Positions 1 to 7,672 are shown, numbered from the stretch's first letter. The stretch: DNA of 24,195 nt from an uncultured Collinsella sp. (GCA_902492755.1 CABUNB010000038.1:1-24195), one strand, 5' to 3'. Notes: generated from the sequence alone by a model not told the origin. Made by a program: numbers and translations.

Positions 1-2
1 TT

Positions 3-143
3 ACCGAGAAAATAATAACTGAGTTTTCGGATTTGAATCTATGCCCAATTAACAATCGTCAGGGAATTGTAATTGATGGTGAAGGTTCAAAGGTTATTTG
101 CAAAGACCAATTTAAAATTCCAGTTTGCTGCACTCGTTCCTAG
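3..143 (+). pseudogene. 3' fragment of an unrecognised AT-rich gene
   Basis: An open frame enters from the left edge and ends at TAG 141-143, giving 46 residues. The first ~40 (TEKIITEFSDLNLCPINNRQ, then GIVIDGEGSKVICKDQFKIP) read like a genuine folded protein: mixed polar and hydrophobic residues with AT-rich codons. The last few residues (VCCTRS) look random and may lie past a junction. Base composition is far more AT-rich than the rest of the window, which suggests foreign origin. I do not recognise the family. The fragment abuts the IS3 remnant, so it is probably cargo of the degraded mobile island. It could instead be chance, because only 46 codons are visible. Confidence 0.35.
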
Positions 144-196
144 CAGGGTCCGGGGCAGGCACGCCCCAACAAGAAGCCGTCCCAAAGGGGCAAGAA

Positions 197-465
197 TGGA
201 GACTGCGGACGATTTCTTGGACCGTTACGCGGCCCTTCCCAGCGCGGAGCGGAACTCGGCCGGCGTGCGGCCACCGAGCGCATCGCTGCGCCTCTCCGTA
301 TTGTATCGGCCGATCCAGCCCCCCGAGCTCCTCGATGAAGCGGGCGGGGTCCATTCCGACCAGTCCCTGCCGTGCCAGAACTCCTTCTTGAGCAGGCCGA
401 AGAAGCCCTCCATCGCCGCGTTGTCCGGGCTGCAGCCCTTGGCGGACTGGATTGGCTACACTGAT
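197..465 (-). pseudogene. IS3-family (IS150-like) transposase remnant, C-terminal end of integrase core
   Basis: Reading the minus strand across frames recovers the end of an IS3 orfB integrase: SAKGCSPDNAAMEGFFGLLK, KEFWHGRDWS, then GMDPARFIEELGG, then WIGRYNTERRSDALGG and RTPAEFRSALGRAA, stop at 225-227. The CSPDNAAMEGFFGLLKKE block and the WIGRYNTERR block are typical of the family. The reading needs a shift near 355-357 (one G missing) and a compensating shift in the six-C run at 319-324 (one base extra). The N-terminal two thirds of the transposase are absent. A TG-starting end resembling IS150-type termini may begin near 197, but no matching left end is visible. The element is dead. Confidence 0.75.
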
Positions 466-553
466 GTGAACAGCTCCGGGAGGGGCGCAAGAGACGGGAG
501 GGCCGTGTACGCGTTCCTGCGCGAGGGCTGCGGGGAGGGACTGCCTGGGTACG

Positions 554-690
554 GCGCCTGTCAACTCGGTCTACGTCTTTGATGACCGGGTCGAACTCAA
601 TATCAACTTCACGGATGATGCCAAAACGGTCACCCGTGAGGAAGTGTTCGGTTCGAGTGCTGTGGACAATGTTCCAACATGCTGGGGTCG
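554..690 (+). pseudogene. C-terminal tail of a serine recombinase (remnant)
   Basis: The frame starting at 560 reads VNSVYVFDDRVELNINFTDD and then AKTVTREEVFGSSAVDNVPT. From memory this matches the last ~45 residues of resolvase/integrase-type serine recombinases, where a 'VNSVYVYDDKV.ITFNYKD' strand pair is followed by a short Ser-rich tail. The frame stays open to TGA at 757-759, but after ~680 it merely overlaps the opposite-strand DUF523 gene. No catalytic or zinc-ribbon part lies upstream. The fragment therefore marks the end of a lost integrative element inserted against the 3' end of the DUF523 gene. The right boundary is approximate. Confidence 0.55.
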
Positions 691-1121
691 AACTCGCTTG
701 CCGGGATCACACGGTAGCCGTGGCGCAAGAGCATGTCGACGAAGACGCCGTTGCCCGCGGTGAGCGTACCGCTAAAGGTGCCGTCGTAGACGCGGCCCGC
801 GCCGCACGAGGGACTACGGTCCTGCAGGATGCACGCGGCGATCTCTTCCGACCCGCCCGCCTGCTCGCACATGTCGAGCGCACGTTGAGCGCCCAGGCGA
901 AACTCGCGATCGACCGAGGTACCCTCGCAGGTACGGACCTCGCCGTTCACAATCTCGGACGGCCTGCGCGGCGTGGGCAGGCCGCCAAAGACCTCAGGGC
1001 ACACCAAGAGGACCTCAGTCCCTGTACGCTCGCAGGCCTCGACCAACTCGCGATGATAGTTGTCAAGCCCGTTATACTTGCAGCTCTCGCCCATCAAGCA
1101 GGCGCTCACCACGATCTTCAT
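630..1121 (-). CDS. DUF523 family protein
   Basis: A small protein of 163 residues starting MKIVVSACLMGESCKYNGLD. The VSACL.G..CKYNG N-terminus and the later QDRSPSCGAGRVYDGTFSG block are the hallmarks of DUF523, a family with conserved cysteines whose function is unsettled. The ATG at 1119-1121 is preferred because GAGAGG lies about seven bases upstream; an in-frame ATG at 1125-1127 and a TTG at 1134-1136 lack such a site. The normal family ends soon after the 'G.RVI' strand. Here the last ~20 residues lie opposite the recombinase remnant, so the C-terminus is probably chimeric. An intrinsic terminator separates it from ftsH, so it may have its own promoter or depend on read-through. Confidence 0.8.
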   Translation of the reverse strand: MKIVVSACLMGESCKYNGLDNYHRELVEACERTGTEVLLVCPEVFGGLPTPRRPSEIVNGEVRTCEGTSVDREFRLGAQRALDMCEQAGGSEEIAACILQDRSPSCGAGRVYDGTFSGTLTAGNGVFVDMLLRHGYRVIPASEFDPSMLEHCPQHSNRTLPHG

Positions 1122-1142
1122 TTCCATCCCTCTCAAGCAAAA

Positions 1143-1175
1143 CGCCCCATTTGAGAAAGCTGCTCAAATGGGGCG
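1143..1175 (-). terminator. Intrinsic terminator after ftsH
   Basis: A perfect 13-bp inverted repeat (CGCCCCATTTGAG at 1143-1155 and its complement at 1163-1175) encloses a 7-nt loop. On the minus strand it is followed by TTTT. It lies 28 bases past the ftsH stop and 21 bases before the DUF523 start. Confidence 0.85.
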
Positions 1176-1202
1176 TCGACGTTTACTGGCTCGACCGCGG
1201 CT

Positions 1203-3110
1203 TTACTGTTGCTTGGGCATCAGCGGATTCTCGCGCGTGAGGAGGTTCATGAACTCCTCACCCGTGATGGTCTCCTTCTTGTACAGATAACGAGCCAGCT
1301 CATGGAGCTTGAACTTGTTTTCCTTGAGGATCTGCAGGGCGCGATCGTGCGCGTCCTCGATCAGCTTAGCGACAATCGCGTCCACACGCTCGGCCGTACC
1401 AGGGGCGCAGGTGAGCGACGTGTCCTGATTGAGATACGCGTTCTGCACGGTACCGAGCGCCATCATGCCAAACTCGTCGGACATACCAAAGCGCGTCACC
1501 ATATTACGGGCAAGCTTGGTGGCCTGTTCGATATCGTTGGCGGCACCGGTCGTCATCTCGCCAAAGATGAGTTCCTCGGCCGCACGGCCGCCGCAGTAGA
1601 CGGCGAGCTTGTCCAAGACCTCCTGGCGTGTCGTCAGGAAGCGCTCGTCCTCCTCGACCTGCATGGTATAGCCAAGAGCACCGCTCGTGCGCGGCACGAT
1701 GGTGATCTTGGTAACCGGCGCGGAACCCTTTTGGCGGGCAGCGACGATAGCATGGCCGATCTCGTGGTAGGAAACGACCTGCTTCTCGTGGTCGGAAAGC
1801 ACCGTGGACTTACGCTGTTGGCCGGCAATGACGACCTCCACCGACTCCTCGAAGTCGTCCTGGGTTGCACGCTTGCGACCCTCGCGAACGGCGCGCAGGG
1901 CGCCCTCGTTGATGATATTGGCCAGGTCGGCGCCCGAGGCACCGGGCGTGGCGCGGGCAATCGCGGTCAGGTCAATCGGCGGCTCGGTCTTCACACTCTT
2001 GGCGTGAAGCTCAAGGATGTTCTTACGGCCGGTCAGATCGGGCAACTCGACGGGGATGCGGCGGTCAAAACGACCGGGGCGCAGCAGCGCCGGATCGAGA
2101 CTGTCGGGGCGATTGGTTGCGGCAAGGACAACGATACCCTTGTGGTTATCGAAGCCATCCATCTCGGTCAGCAACTGATTGAGCGTCTGCTCACGCTCGT
2201 CGTTGCCGCTAAAACCGCCGCCATCGCGCTTCTTACCGATGGTATCGATCTCGTCGATAAACACGATGCACGGGGCCTTTTCCTTGGCCTGCTTAAAAAG
2301 GTCACGCACCTTGGCGGCGCCACGGCCGACGAACATCTCGACGAACTCAGAACCCGAAATGCTAAAGAACGGAACACCAGCCTCGCCGGCAACAGCCTTG
2401 GCTAGCAGGGTCTTACCGGTACCCGGAGGGCCAACAAGGAGAGCACCGCGCGGCAGCTTGGCGCCAATCTCCTCGTAGCGCTGCGGCTTCTCCAGAAAGT
2501 CGACGACCTCCTTGAGGGACTCCTTGGCCTCTTCCTGGCCGGCGACGTCCTTAAAGGTCACGCCCACGTCCTTGGAGGCGATCACGCGCGCGCCGGACTT
2601 ACCCAGTCCGCCGCCGCCAAAACCGCCGCCGCCAAAGTTCATCGACGGGCCGTCATCGCCCATAGCCTTCTTCATGCGGCGGTTGAGCCACCAACCGATG
2701 AGGAAGAAAATCGCCATGGGAAGAATGAGCGTGAGCAGGTAGTAGGTCATCAAACCCGAGTTTTTATCGGGAACGACCGACTCCAGCGAAGCGCCAGACT
2801 CAAGCACGCGATCGGTAAAGCCCGCATCGTTCGGCACACCGGTCGTCTTATAGGCGATGTTCTCGTCCTCGCCCTTCTTGGTGTAATAAATCGAGTAATC
2901 GTCCGTGTTGTACTCGACCTTGTCGACACTCTTCTTATCGAGCGCTTTGACAAACGTCGAGTAATCGGTCTTCGTAATCTGCTGCGTGTGACCGATGTTA
3001 GGGAACAGAACGGTCGAGAGCACGAGGTAGACGACGAAGGCGATGAGCACGTAGAGGATCATATTCCGTCTACGTTTGTTGTCATCCATCTCCATCTGCT
3101 TGAACTCCAT
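1203..3110 (-). CDS. ftsH: ATP-dependent zinc metalloprotease FtsH
   Basis: A membrane-anchored AAA+ protease that degrades misfolded membrane proteins and selected soluble regulators. As written it has 635 residues, normal for the family. Visible parts: first membrane segment ~17-37, extracytoplasmic domain ~40-120, second membrane segment ~122-142, Gly-rich linker 159-170, Walker A GPPGTGKT 227-234, Walker B FIDEID ~284-289, second region of homology ATNRPDSLDPALLRPGRFDR ~331-350, and zinc site HEIGH 449-453. All catalytic motifs are intact. The first ATG (3108-3110) has no clear ribosome site. The ATG at 3093-3095 (MEMDDNKRRR) has GGAG nine bases upstream and may be the true start. It diverges from cobO and is followed by a strong terminator, so it is probably monocistronic. 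Confidence 0.97.
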   Translation of the reverse strand: MEFKQMEMDDNKRRRNMILYVLIAFVVYLVLSTVLFPNIGHTQQITKTDYSTFVKALDKKSVDKVEYNTDDYSIYYTKKGEDENIAYKTTGVPNDAGFTDRVLESGASLESVVPDKNSGLMTYYLLTLILPMAIFFLIGWWLNRRMKKAMGDDGPSMNFGGGGFGGGGLGKSGARVIASKDVGVTFKDVAGQEEAKESLKEVVDFLEKPQRYEEIGAKLPRGALLVGPPGTGKTLLAKAVAGEAGVPFFSISGSEFVEMFVGRGAAKVRDLFKQAKEKAPCIVFIDEIDTIGKKRDGGGFSGNDEREQTLNQLLTEMDGFDNHKGIVVLAATNRPDSLDPALLRPGRFDRRIPVELPDLTGRKNILELHAKSVKTEPPIDLTAIARATPGASGADLANIINEGALRAVREGRKRATQDDFEESVEVVIAGQQRKSTVLSDHEKQVVSYHEIGHAIVAARQKGSAPVTKITIVPRTSGALGYTMQVEEDERFLTTRQEVLDKLAVYCGGRAAEELIFGEMTTGAANDIEQATKLARNMVTRFGMSDEFGMMALGTVQNAYLNQDTSLTCAPGTAERVDAIVAKLIEDAHDRALQILKENKFKLHELARYLYKKETITGEEFMNLLTRENPLMPKQQ

Positions 3111-3150
3111 CTACTGGGGTTGATAATGCTAACTAGAATACCCAACCCGG

Positions 3151-3171
3151 CCGGCGATAAACCGACGCCGG
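3151..3171 (+). other. Small GC-rich hairpin in the ftsH/cobO divergent region
   Basis: CCGGCG at 3151-3156 pairs with CGCCGG at 3166-3171 across a 9-nt loop, just before the cobO ribosome site. It may be a leader hairpin. The 77-base intergenic region is too short for a cobalamin riboswitch, and no such consensus is seen. Confidence 0.3.
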
Positions 3172-3187
3172 GCACGAAAGGATAGAG

Positions 3188-3673
3188 ATGGCATCACTCG
3201 AAGTCGGCAAGGTTCAGATCTATACGGGCGATGGCAAGGGCAAAACCACGGCTGCGCTGGGATTGGCGATGCGCGCCACAGGTTATGGGCTCGACGTACT
3301 CATGCTGCAGATTGCCAAGAAGCTGCACTGCGCCGAGCATGATGCGGCACCACGCCTAGGGTTACGAATTGCACAGGCCGACCGCGACACGCCCGAGGCT
3401 TGCGCCGCACAGATCATGGAGCTCGCACGCGAGCAGATCTCACAGGTCGACGTTCTGATTTTGGACGAACTCGGCGAGGCCATGCGCCGCGGCTTTGTGG
3501 CGCGAGAGGATGTCGAGGAACTAATCGCGATGAAACCCGACACCACAGAGCTCATACTGACCTGCCGCGGCCTGCTGCCCCTCGCGGACCTCGCCGACCT
3601 GGTCACAGAAATGCGCCCCGTCAAACACTACTTCGACGAAGGCCTCCTGGCCCGCCAAGGCATTAAATACTAA
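3188..3673 (+). CDS. cobO: ATP:corrinoid adenosyltransferase, CobA/CobO (BtuR) type
   Basis: Transfers the adenosyl group of ATP to the reduced cobalt of corrinoids, making coenzyme B12 forms. The 161-residue protein opens with a P-loop, KVQIYTGDGKGKTTAALGLA (GDGKGKTT at 14-21). It continues with VDVLILDELGEAMRRGF and ends VTEMRPVKHYFDEGLLARQG, which is the usual CobO ending. It is somewhat shorter than the ~175-200 residue relatives, lacking the N-terminal arm. GAAAGGA lies upstream of ATG 3188. No other B12 genes are adjacent, so it may serve salvage. It is one of only two plus-strand genes and diverges from ftsH. Confidence 0.88.
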   Translation: MASLEVGKVQIYTGDGKGKTTAALGLAMRATGYGLDVLMLQIAKKLHCAEHDAAPRLGLRIAQADRDTPEACAAQIMELAREQISQVDVLILDELGEAMRRGFVAREDVEELIAMKPDTTELILTCRGLLPLADLADLVTEMRPVKHYFDEGLLARQGIKY

Positions 3674-3683
3674 TGAAACCGAA

Positions 3684-3747
3684 GGGGACGGAGGAAAACG
3701 GACATCGACATCACGACGGAGAGCAATGATCCGTTTTCCTCCGCCCC
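3684..3747. repeat. Long interrupted palindrome between convergent cobO and MATE genes
   Basis: The arm at 3684-3702 (GGGGACGGAGGAAAACGGA) pairs with 3730-3747 to give an 18-bp stem with one bulged A and a 27-nt loop. The T-run lies inside the stem rather than after it, so this is not a textbook intrinsic terminator, though it may still end transcription both ways. A competing 8-bp stem, AATGATCC 3725-3732 with GGATCATT 3751-3758, overlaps the right arm and the MATE stop codon. Confidence 0.7.
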
Positions 3748-3756
3748 AAGGGATCA

Positions 3757-5106
3757 TTAGGCGATGGCGCGGCCTAGCCAGTTGCCGCTGTGGTGGTAGA
3801 TGGTGAACATCGTGGCCGTAATGAGCCAGGTTACGGGGTAGACCAGCAGTAGATGCTCGAGCGACGGATCGAAGGGCATGATCGCAAACACCCAAATCAC
3901 CCTCAAGACAACGGTGCCAAAGATGGTGAGCATCATAGGCTGCAGACTCACGCCGGCGCCGCGAATGGAGCCCGACGCGTTTTCGATAATCGAGAAGATC
4001 GCGTAGAACGGCGCGATAAAGTGAAGAATCGTCGTGGTGTACGCCGAAATCGAAGCATCGTCGACAAACAAACGCGACAGCGGATCCGAGAACACCAGCA
4101 GCACGGCAGACAGGCCACCAATGAGCATAAACGACAGCACGAGCGACGTATGGTAGCCCTTGCGCATGCGCTCGTAGTTGCGCGCGCCAAAGTTCTGCGC
4201 CGAGAACGTGGTGATCGACACGCCGAGCGCCTCGGTAACCATCCAGACAATGCCATCCAGGCGCCCAGATAAACCCCAAGCAGTCGTGACGTCGGCGCCA
4301 AATGAATTCACCGACACCTGGATCAGCACGTTCGAGATCGAGTAGGCAGCCGATTGAAAACCGAGTGGCAGACCACACGAGATCATACTCTTGCAAATAC
4401 CGCGATCGATGCCGAGCTTAGACAGCGAAAGACGCCATGCGCCCGGAGCGCGCATCATGCGCAACACGATCATCGTTGCATTGGAACAAATGGTCAGCGC
4501 CACCGCGATGCCGCAGCCCAGCGCCTCCATATGCAACACAGCAACAAAGATGATATCCAGCACCACGTTAACCAGGCAGCCAGAGGCAATGATCACGGCG
4601 GGCCCGCGCGTGTCGCCCACGGCACGCAGCAGTGCGGTTCCCATATTAAGCAGCAGTGCCGCAACCATCGCGGCAAAATAGCAACGGGCATAGGCCACGC
4701 CCTCGGCCAATAGTTCATGCGGCGTGTTCATAAGCACCAGCATAGGCTCAACGAACACAATGCCAAGAATCGAGAAAACGATGCCGCACACCAGCGCGAG
4801 CGTCATAGCCGTATGGATCGAACGGCTCAGACGCTCGTCATCGTGCTGGCCAAAAAACTGACCCGTGATAACGGCACAACCAGCGCCAACGCCAACGCAA
4901 AAGCCAATGCAGAGCTCGGTGAGGACCATTGTGGCTTGAATGCCGCCCAGCGCGAGCTTGCCGCCAAACTGACCGACGATATAGGTACCGATAAGCGTGT
5001 AGGCCTGCTGAAAAAACGAACTAAAAAAGATGGGAACGCACAGCGACAGCAGCTGTTGCCAAATGACACCCTGCGTTACATCGATAGCCGTAGATTTCTT
5101 AGCCAC
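3757..5106 (-). CDS. MATE family multidrug/organic cation exporter
   Basis: A polytopic inner-membrane antiporter of the MATE superfamily, with 449 residues from the GTG at 5104-5106. It has about twelve hydrophobic segments in two six-helix halves, for example PIFFSSFFQQAYTLIGTYIV early and ALLLNMGTALLRAVGDTRGP near the end of the first half. The second half starts near KSMISCGLPLGFQSAAYSIS. The VAKKSTAIDVTQG start is preferred because GGGGAGG lies just upstream; an in-frame extension to 5139 has no ribosome site. Such proteins expel cationic drugs or metabolites using Na+ or H+ gradients; the substrate cannot be read from sequence. It is oriented like the methyltransferase upstream, 125 bases away, and converges on cobO. 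Confidence 0.9.
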   Translation of the reverse strand: MAKKSTAIDVTQGVIWQQLLSLCVPIFFSSFFQQAYTLIGTYIVGQFGGKLALGGIQATMVLTELCIGFCVGVGAGCAVITGQFFGQHDDERLSRSIHTAMTLALVCGIVFSILGIVFVEPMLVLMNTPHELLAEGVAYARCYFAAMVAALLLNMGTALLRAVGDTRGPAVIIASGCLVNVVLDIIFVAVLHMEALGCGIAVALTICSNATMIVLRMMRAPGAWRLSLSKLGIDRGICKSMISCGLPLGFQSAAYSISNVLIQVSVNSFGADVTTAWGLSGRLDGIVWMVTEALGVSITTFSAQNFGARNYERMRKGYHTSLVLSFMLIGGLSAVLLVFSDPLSRLFVDDASISAYTTTILHFIAPFYAIFSIIENASGSIRGAGVSLQPMMLTIFGTVVLRVIWVFAIMPFDPSLEHLLLVYPVTWLITATMFTIYHHSGNWLGRAIA

Positions 5107-5231
5107 ACGCCCTCCCCAAAAGCGTACGTCAAACAACAAAACGGCAATTTAAGACCAAAGCCAATACCAGCTTAGCACCGACTGGCGGCGACCGAAACAC
5201 CCCGAATTAGAGCGCGGTGCGGAATAACTGC

Positions 5232-6146
5232 CTAGTGATACAAACCCGGCTGGTGGTGATACTCATTGCTCACGTGCGGGCACAGCTGCCAAAAGGCGAC
5301 GGCGCTCGCCGCGGCCACGTTGAGCGAATCGACCCCGTGCGCCATCGGAATGCGCACGGACCGGTCGCAGCCGGCAATAGTTTTAACGCCCAAGCCGGCA
5401 CCCTCGGTGCCCATAAAAATCGCCAAGCGATCAATCTTCTGCAGCACAGGATCATCAAGCGAAACAGAGTCGTCCGTCAACGCCATAGCGGCACACGAAA
5501 AGCCGGCATCATGAAGCGCGGCCAGGCCATCATGCGGCCACACGCGCGCCTCACTGCCAATACGCGTCCACGGCACCTGAAACACGGTGCCCATGCTCAC
5601 GCGAGCCGAGCGACGGTACAGCGGATCGCAGCACGTAGGGCTCACCAGAATGCCGTCGACATTGAGCGCGGCGGCCGAGCGGAAAATCGCGCCGACGTTG
5701 GTGTGGTCGACAATGCCCTCGAGCACGCACACGCGCACCGGGCGCTCCCCCGCCGCCTCGACGACGCCGCCCAAGAACTCGGCTACCGGAATCTGACGCG
5801 GGCGACGGAACGCCGCGAGCGCACCGCGCGTCACGTTAAAGCCCGTCAGCTGCTCCATAAGCTCCATCGAGGCCACGAACACGGGAACCGGGCCCGCACC
5901 TTCGCGTACCGCCAGGCGCTCAAACAGCGGCATCATCTGGTCGAGCCAGCGTTCGCCCAAAAGAAAGCTCACCGGCTCGTATCCGGCGCGCACTGCACGC
6001 TCGATGACCTTGGCACTCTCGGCGATAAAAATGCCCTTCTGCGGCTCCAGCACGCAGCGAAGCTCACGCTCGGTCAGTCGCACGTAGGCATCGAGCCGCT
6101 CGTCCTCGAGCGAATCGATTCGCAGCACCTCAACGGCATCAGTCAT
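5232..6146 (-). CDS. SpoU/TrmH-family rRNA or tRNA 2'-O-methyltransferase
   Basis: An SAM-dependent methyltransferase with a trefoil knot (SPOUT) that methylates ribose 2'-OH in rRNA or tRNA. From ATG 6144-6146 it has 304 residues. The N-terminal ~110 residues form the substrate-binding domain (CVLEPQKGIFIAESAKVIER). The SpoU core follows: motif 1 DHTNVGAIFRSAAAL ~147-161, motif 2 LAIFMGTEGAGL ~241-252 and motif 3 RIPMAHGVDSLNVAAASAVA ~265-284. The exact target cannot be assigned. The chosen start drops an 11-residue extension (MCCKERCGQAA) that is not family-like. It lies 109 bases after folA in the same direction, with a possible terminator between. Confidence 0.88.
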   Translation of the reverse strand: MTDAVEVLRIDSLEDERLDAYVRLTERELRCVLEPQKGIFIAESAKVIERAVRAGYEPVSFLLGERWLDQMMPLFERLAVREGAGPVPVFVASMELMEQLTGFNVTRGALAAFRRPRQIPVAEFLGGVVEAAGERPVRVCVLEGIVDHTNVGAIFRSAAALNVDGILVSPTCCDPLYRRSARVSMGTVFQVPWTRIGSEARVWPHDGLAALHDAGFSCAAMALTDDSVSLDDPVLQKIDRLAIFMGTEGAGLGVKTIAGCDRSVRIPMAHGVDSLNVAAASAVAFWQLCPHVSNEYHHQPGLYH

Positions 6147-6192
6147 AGCAGCCTGCCCGCACCTTTCTTTACAGCACATCTATACCAAACGA

Positions 6193-6211
6193 GGCGACGC
6201 TAAGCGCCGCC
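6193..6211 (-). terminator. Possible terminator after folA
   Basis: An 8-bp stem (6193-6200 with 6204-6211, one G-U pair) has a TAA loop. On the minus strand only a weak T tract (CTCGTTT) follows. It lies between folA and the methyltransferase gene. Confidence 0.45.
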
Positions 6212-6255
6212 CCATGCATTCAAATAACCCGATGATACCGTTCACGCCAGACGAT

Positions 6256-6774
6256 TTACGCCTCAACGCGACGATACGTCACGAACTCATAATCGAGACC
6301 CTCGTCACCCTCGCCCGCGGCAATCGTGGCAACACCGCCACGCCTCGCAATCTCCCACGCGGGATCGGCATCCAGATCGGGAAAGTACGTATCCACGTCA
6401 TGCACGCAATGGTCATGCGTAACCTCGGCCTCGATGCAATACGGCAAAAACTGCCGATACACTTCGCCGCCACCAATAACCCACGCAACGGGCTCGTCGG
6501 CAACCGCGGCGAGCGCCTCATCAACGCTATGTACCACGTCGACGCCCTCGGGCGCAAAATCCTCATCGCGCGTGAGCACGATATTGCGACGATTCTTAAG
6601 CGGCCGGCCGCCGGGAAAACTCAGCAGGGTCTTGCGCCCCATAATAACCGGGCAGCCCTTGGTGCAGGCCACAAAATGGCGCATGTCGGCGCGATTGGAC
6701 ACCACCATGTCGCCCTCGCACCCAATGCCCCAGTCGTCACACACGGCGACGATGGCAGAAAGCTTACACGTCAT
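6256..6774 (-). CDS. folA: Dihydrofolate reductase
   Basis: Reduces dihydrofolate to tetrahydrofolate with NADPH, regenerating the folate oxidised by ThyA next door. From ATG 6772-6774 it has 172 residues, normal for bacterial DHFR. Landmarks: KLSAIVAVCDDWGIGCEGDM at the N-terminus, an acidic catalytic position around RADMRHF (~30), the NADPH-binding block CPVIMGRKTLLSFPGGRPLK, NIVLTRD, and the nucleotide loop WVIGGGEVYRQFLP. The usual 'LPW' after 'IG' is replaced by 'MVV', a mild divergence near the substrate pocket. AGGTGG six bases upstream supports this start rather than the GTG three codons earlier. It starts 9 bases after the thyA stop, so the two form an operon. Confidence 0.94.
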   Translation of the reverse strand: MTCKLSAIVAVCDDWGIGCEGDMVVSNRADMRHFVACTKGCPVIMGRKTLLSFPGGRPLKNRRNIVLTRDEDFAPEGVDVVHSVDEALAAVADEPVAWVIGGGEVYRQFLPYCIEAEVTHDHCVHDVDTYFPDLDADPAWEIARRGGVATIAAGEGDEGLDYEFVTYRRVEA

Positions 6775-6783
6775 GAGCGCCAC

Positions 6784-7632
6784 CTACACCGCAATGGGAA
6801 TGTTCTTGACCTGCGGGCCGTGCTCGTAGCCCTCGACGATCAGGTCATCGGTCGTAAACGCATAGAAATCGTGCACGTCGGGGTTCAGCGTTACCTTGGG
6901 TGCCGCAAACTGCGGACGCTCGATAAGCTCGCGGACGATATCGACATGACGATCATAGATATGGGCGTCGGCGATCACGTGTAGCAGCTCACCGGGAATC
7001 ATATCGACCGACTGCGCGACCATCATCAGCAAAATGGCGTACTGGCACACGTTCCAGTTGTTCGCGGCCAAAATGTCCTGGCTGCGCTGATTGAGAATCA
7101 TGTTGAGCGTCGGCTTGTCGTCCTGCGGGCGCTGCGTGACGTTATAGGTCACGCTGTAGGCGCACGGATACAGGTGCATCTCGGACAAGTCGCTGAACAC
7201 ATAGGTGTTCGTCATAATGCGACGGCTATACGGCGTGTTCTTGAGGTCGTACAGCACACGGTCCATCTGGTCGAAATCGCCCTCGGCGTAATGGCTCTTC
7301 TGACCAATCTGATAGCCGTAGGCCTTGCCGATGGAACCGGTCTCATCGGCCCACTCATCCCAAATATGGCTGTTGAGATCATGCACGTTATTGGACTTCT
7401 TTTGATAGATCCACAGAATCTCGTCCATGGCAGACTTAAGAGCCGTACGACGCAGGGTGAGCGCGGGGAACTCCTCGCGCAGATCATAGCGCGCCGTGAC
7501 GCCAAAGTTTTTAATGGTATAGGCAGGGGTGCCGTCCTCCCACACCGGACGGACCTTTTGGCCCTCGGTGGTGGTGCCATGGTCCAAGATATCGCGGCAC
7601 ATGGTTACAAACTGCTGATCAGCTTTGCTCAT
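6784..7632 (-). CDS. thyA: Thymidylate synthase (ThyA, B. subtilis TS-A-like)
   Basis: Makes dTMP from dUMP using methylene-tetrahydrofolate and releases dihydrofolate, which FolA recycles. It has 282 residues from ATG 7630-7632, with AGGAGG five bases upstream. The dUMP-binding segment NTPYSRRIMTNTYVFSDL is followed by catalytic Cys157 in HLYPCAYSVTYNV. Most ThyA proteins have 'LPPCH' here; the absent His and the 'PC.Y' form recall the divergent B. subtilis TS-A, as does the ending DFYAFTTDDLIVEGYEHG. An open frame extends 86 codons further upstream, but that part is antisense to the neighbouring gene and not family-like. Its promoter region faces the palindrome pair of the divergent regulator gene. 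Confidence 0.95.
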   Translation of the reverse strand: MSKADQQFVTMCRDILDHGTTTEGQKVRPVWEDGTPAYTIKNFGVTARYDLREEFPALTLRRTALKSAMDEILWIYQKKSNNVHDLNSHIWDEWADETGSIGKAYGYQIGQKSHYAEGDFDQMDRVLYDLKNTPYSRRIMTNTYVFSDLSEMHLYPCAYSVTYNVTQRPQDDKPTLNMILNQRSQDILAANNWNVCQYAILLMMVAQSVDMIPGELLHVIADAHIYDRHVDIVRELIERPQFAAPKVTLNPDVHDFYAFTTDDLIVEGYEHGPQVKNIPIAV

Positions 7633-7666
7633 TGACCCTCCTGTCAGTCGCCTACAAGCGAGATTC

Positions 7667-7672
7667 ATTGTA
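7667..7672 (-). promoter_or_regulatory. Possible thyA -10 box
   Basis: TACAAT on the minus strand, 34 bases before the thyA ATG. No good -35 element is visible 16-18 bases upstream, so support is limited. Confidence 0.35.

Noticed and set aside
480..553. Possible further transposase coding upstream of the IS3 remnant
   Set aside because: None of the three minus-strand frames shows IS3 integrase motifs here, so the remnant was ended near 465. The stretch is left unexplained.
3111..3187. Cobalamin riboswitch upstream of the corrinoid adenosyltransferase gene
   Set aside because: Only 77 bases are available, and no B12-box-like element or multi-helix fold is visible. Only a small 6-bp hairpin is present.
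5107..5231. Terminator between the methyltransferase and MATE genes
   Set aside because: The only complementary pair (GCACCG/CGGTGC) has a loop of over 30 bases and no T-run, so it was not annotated.
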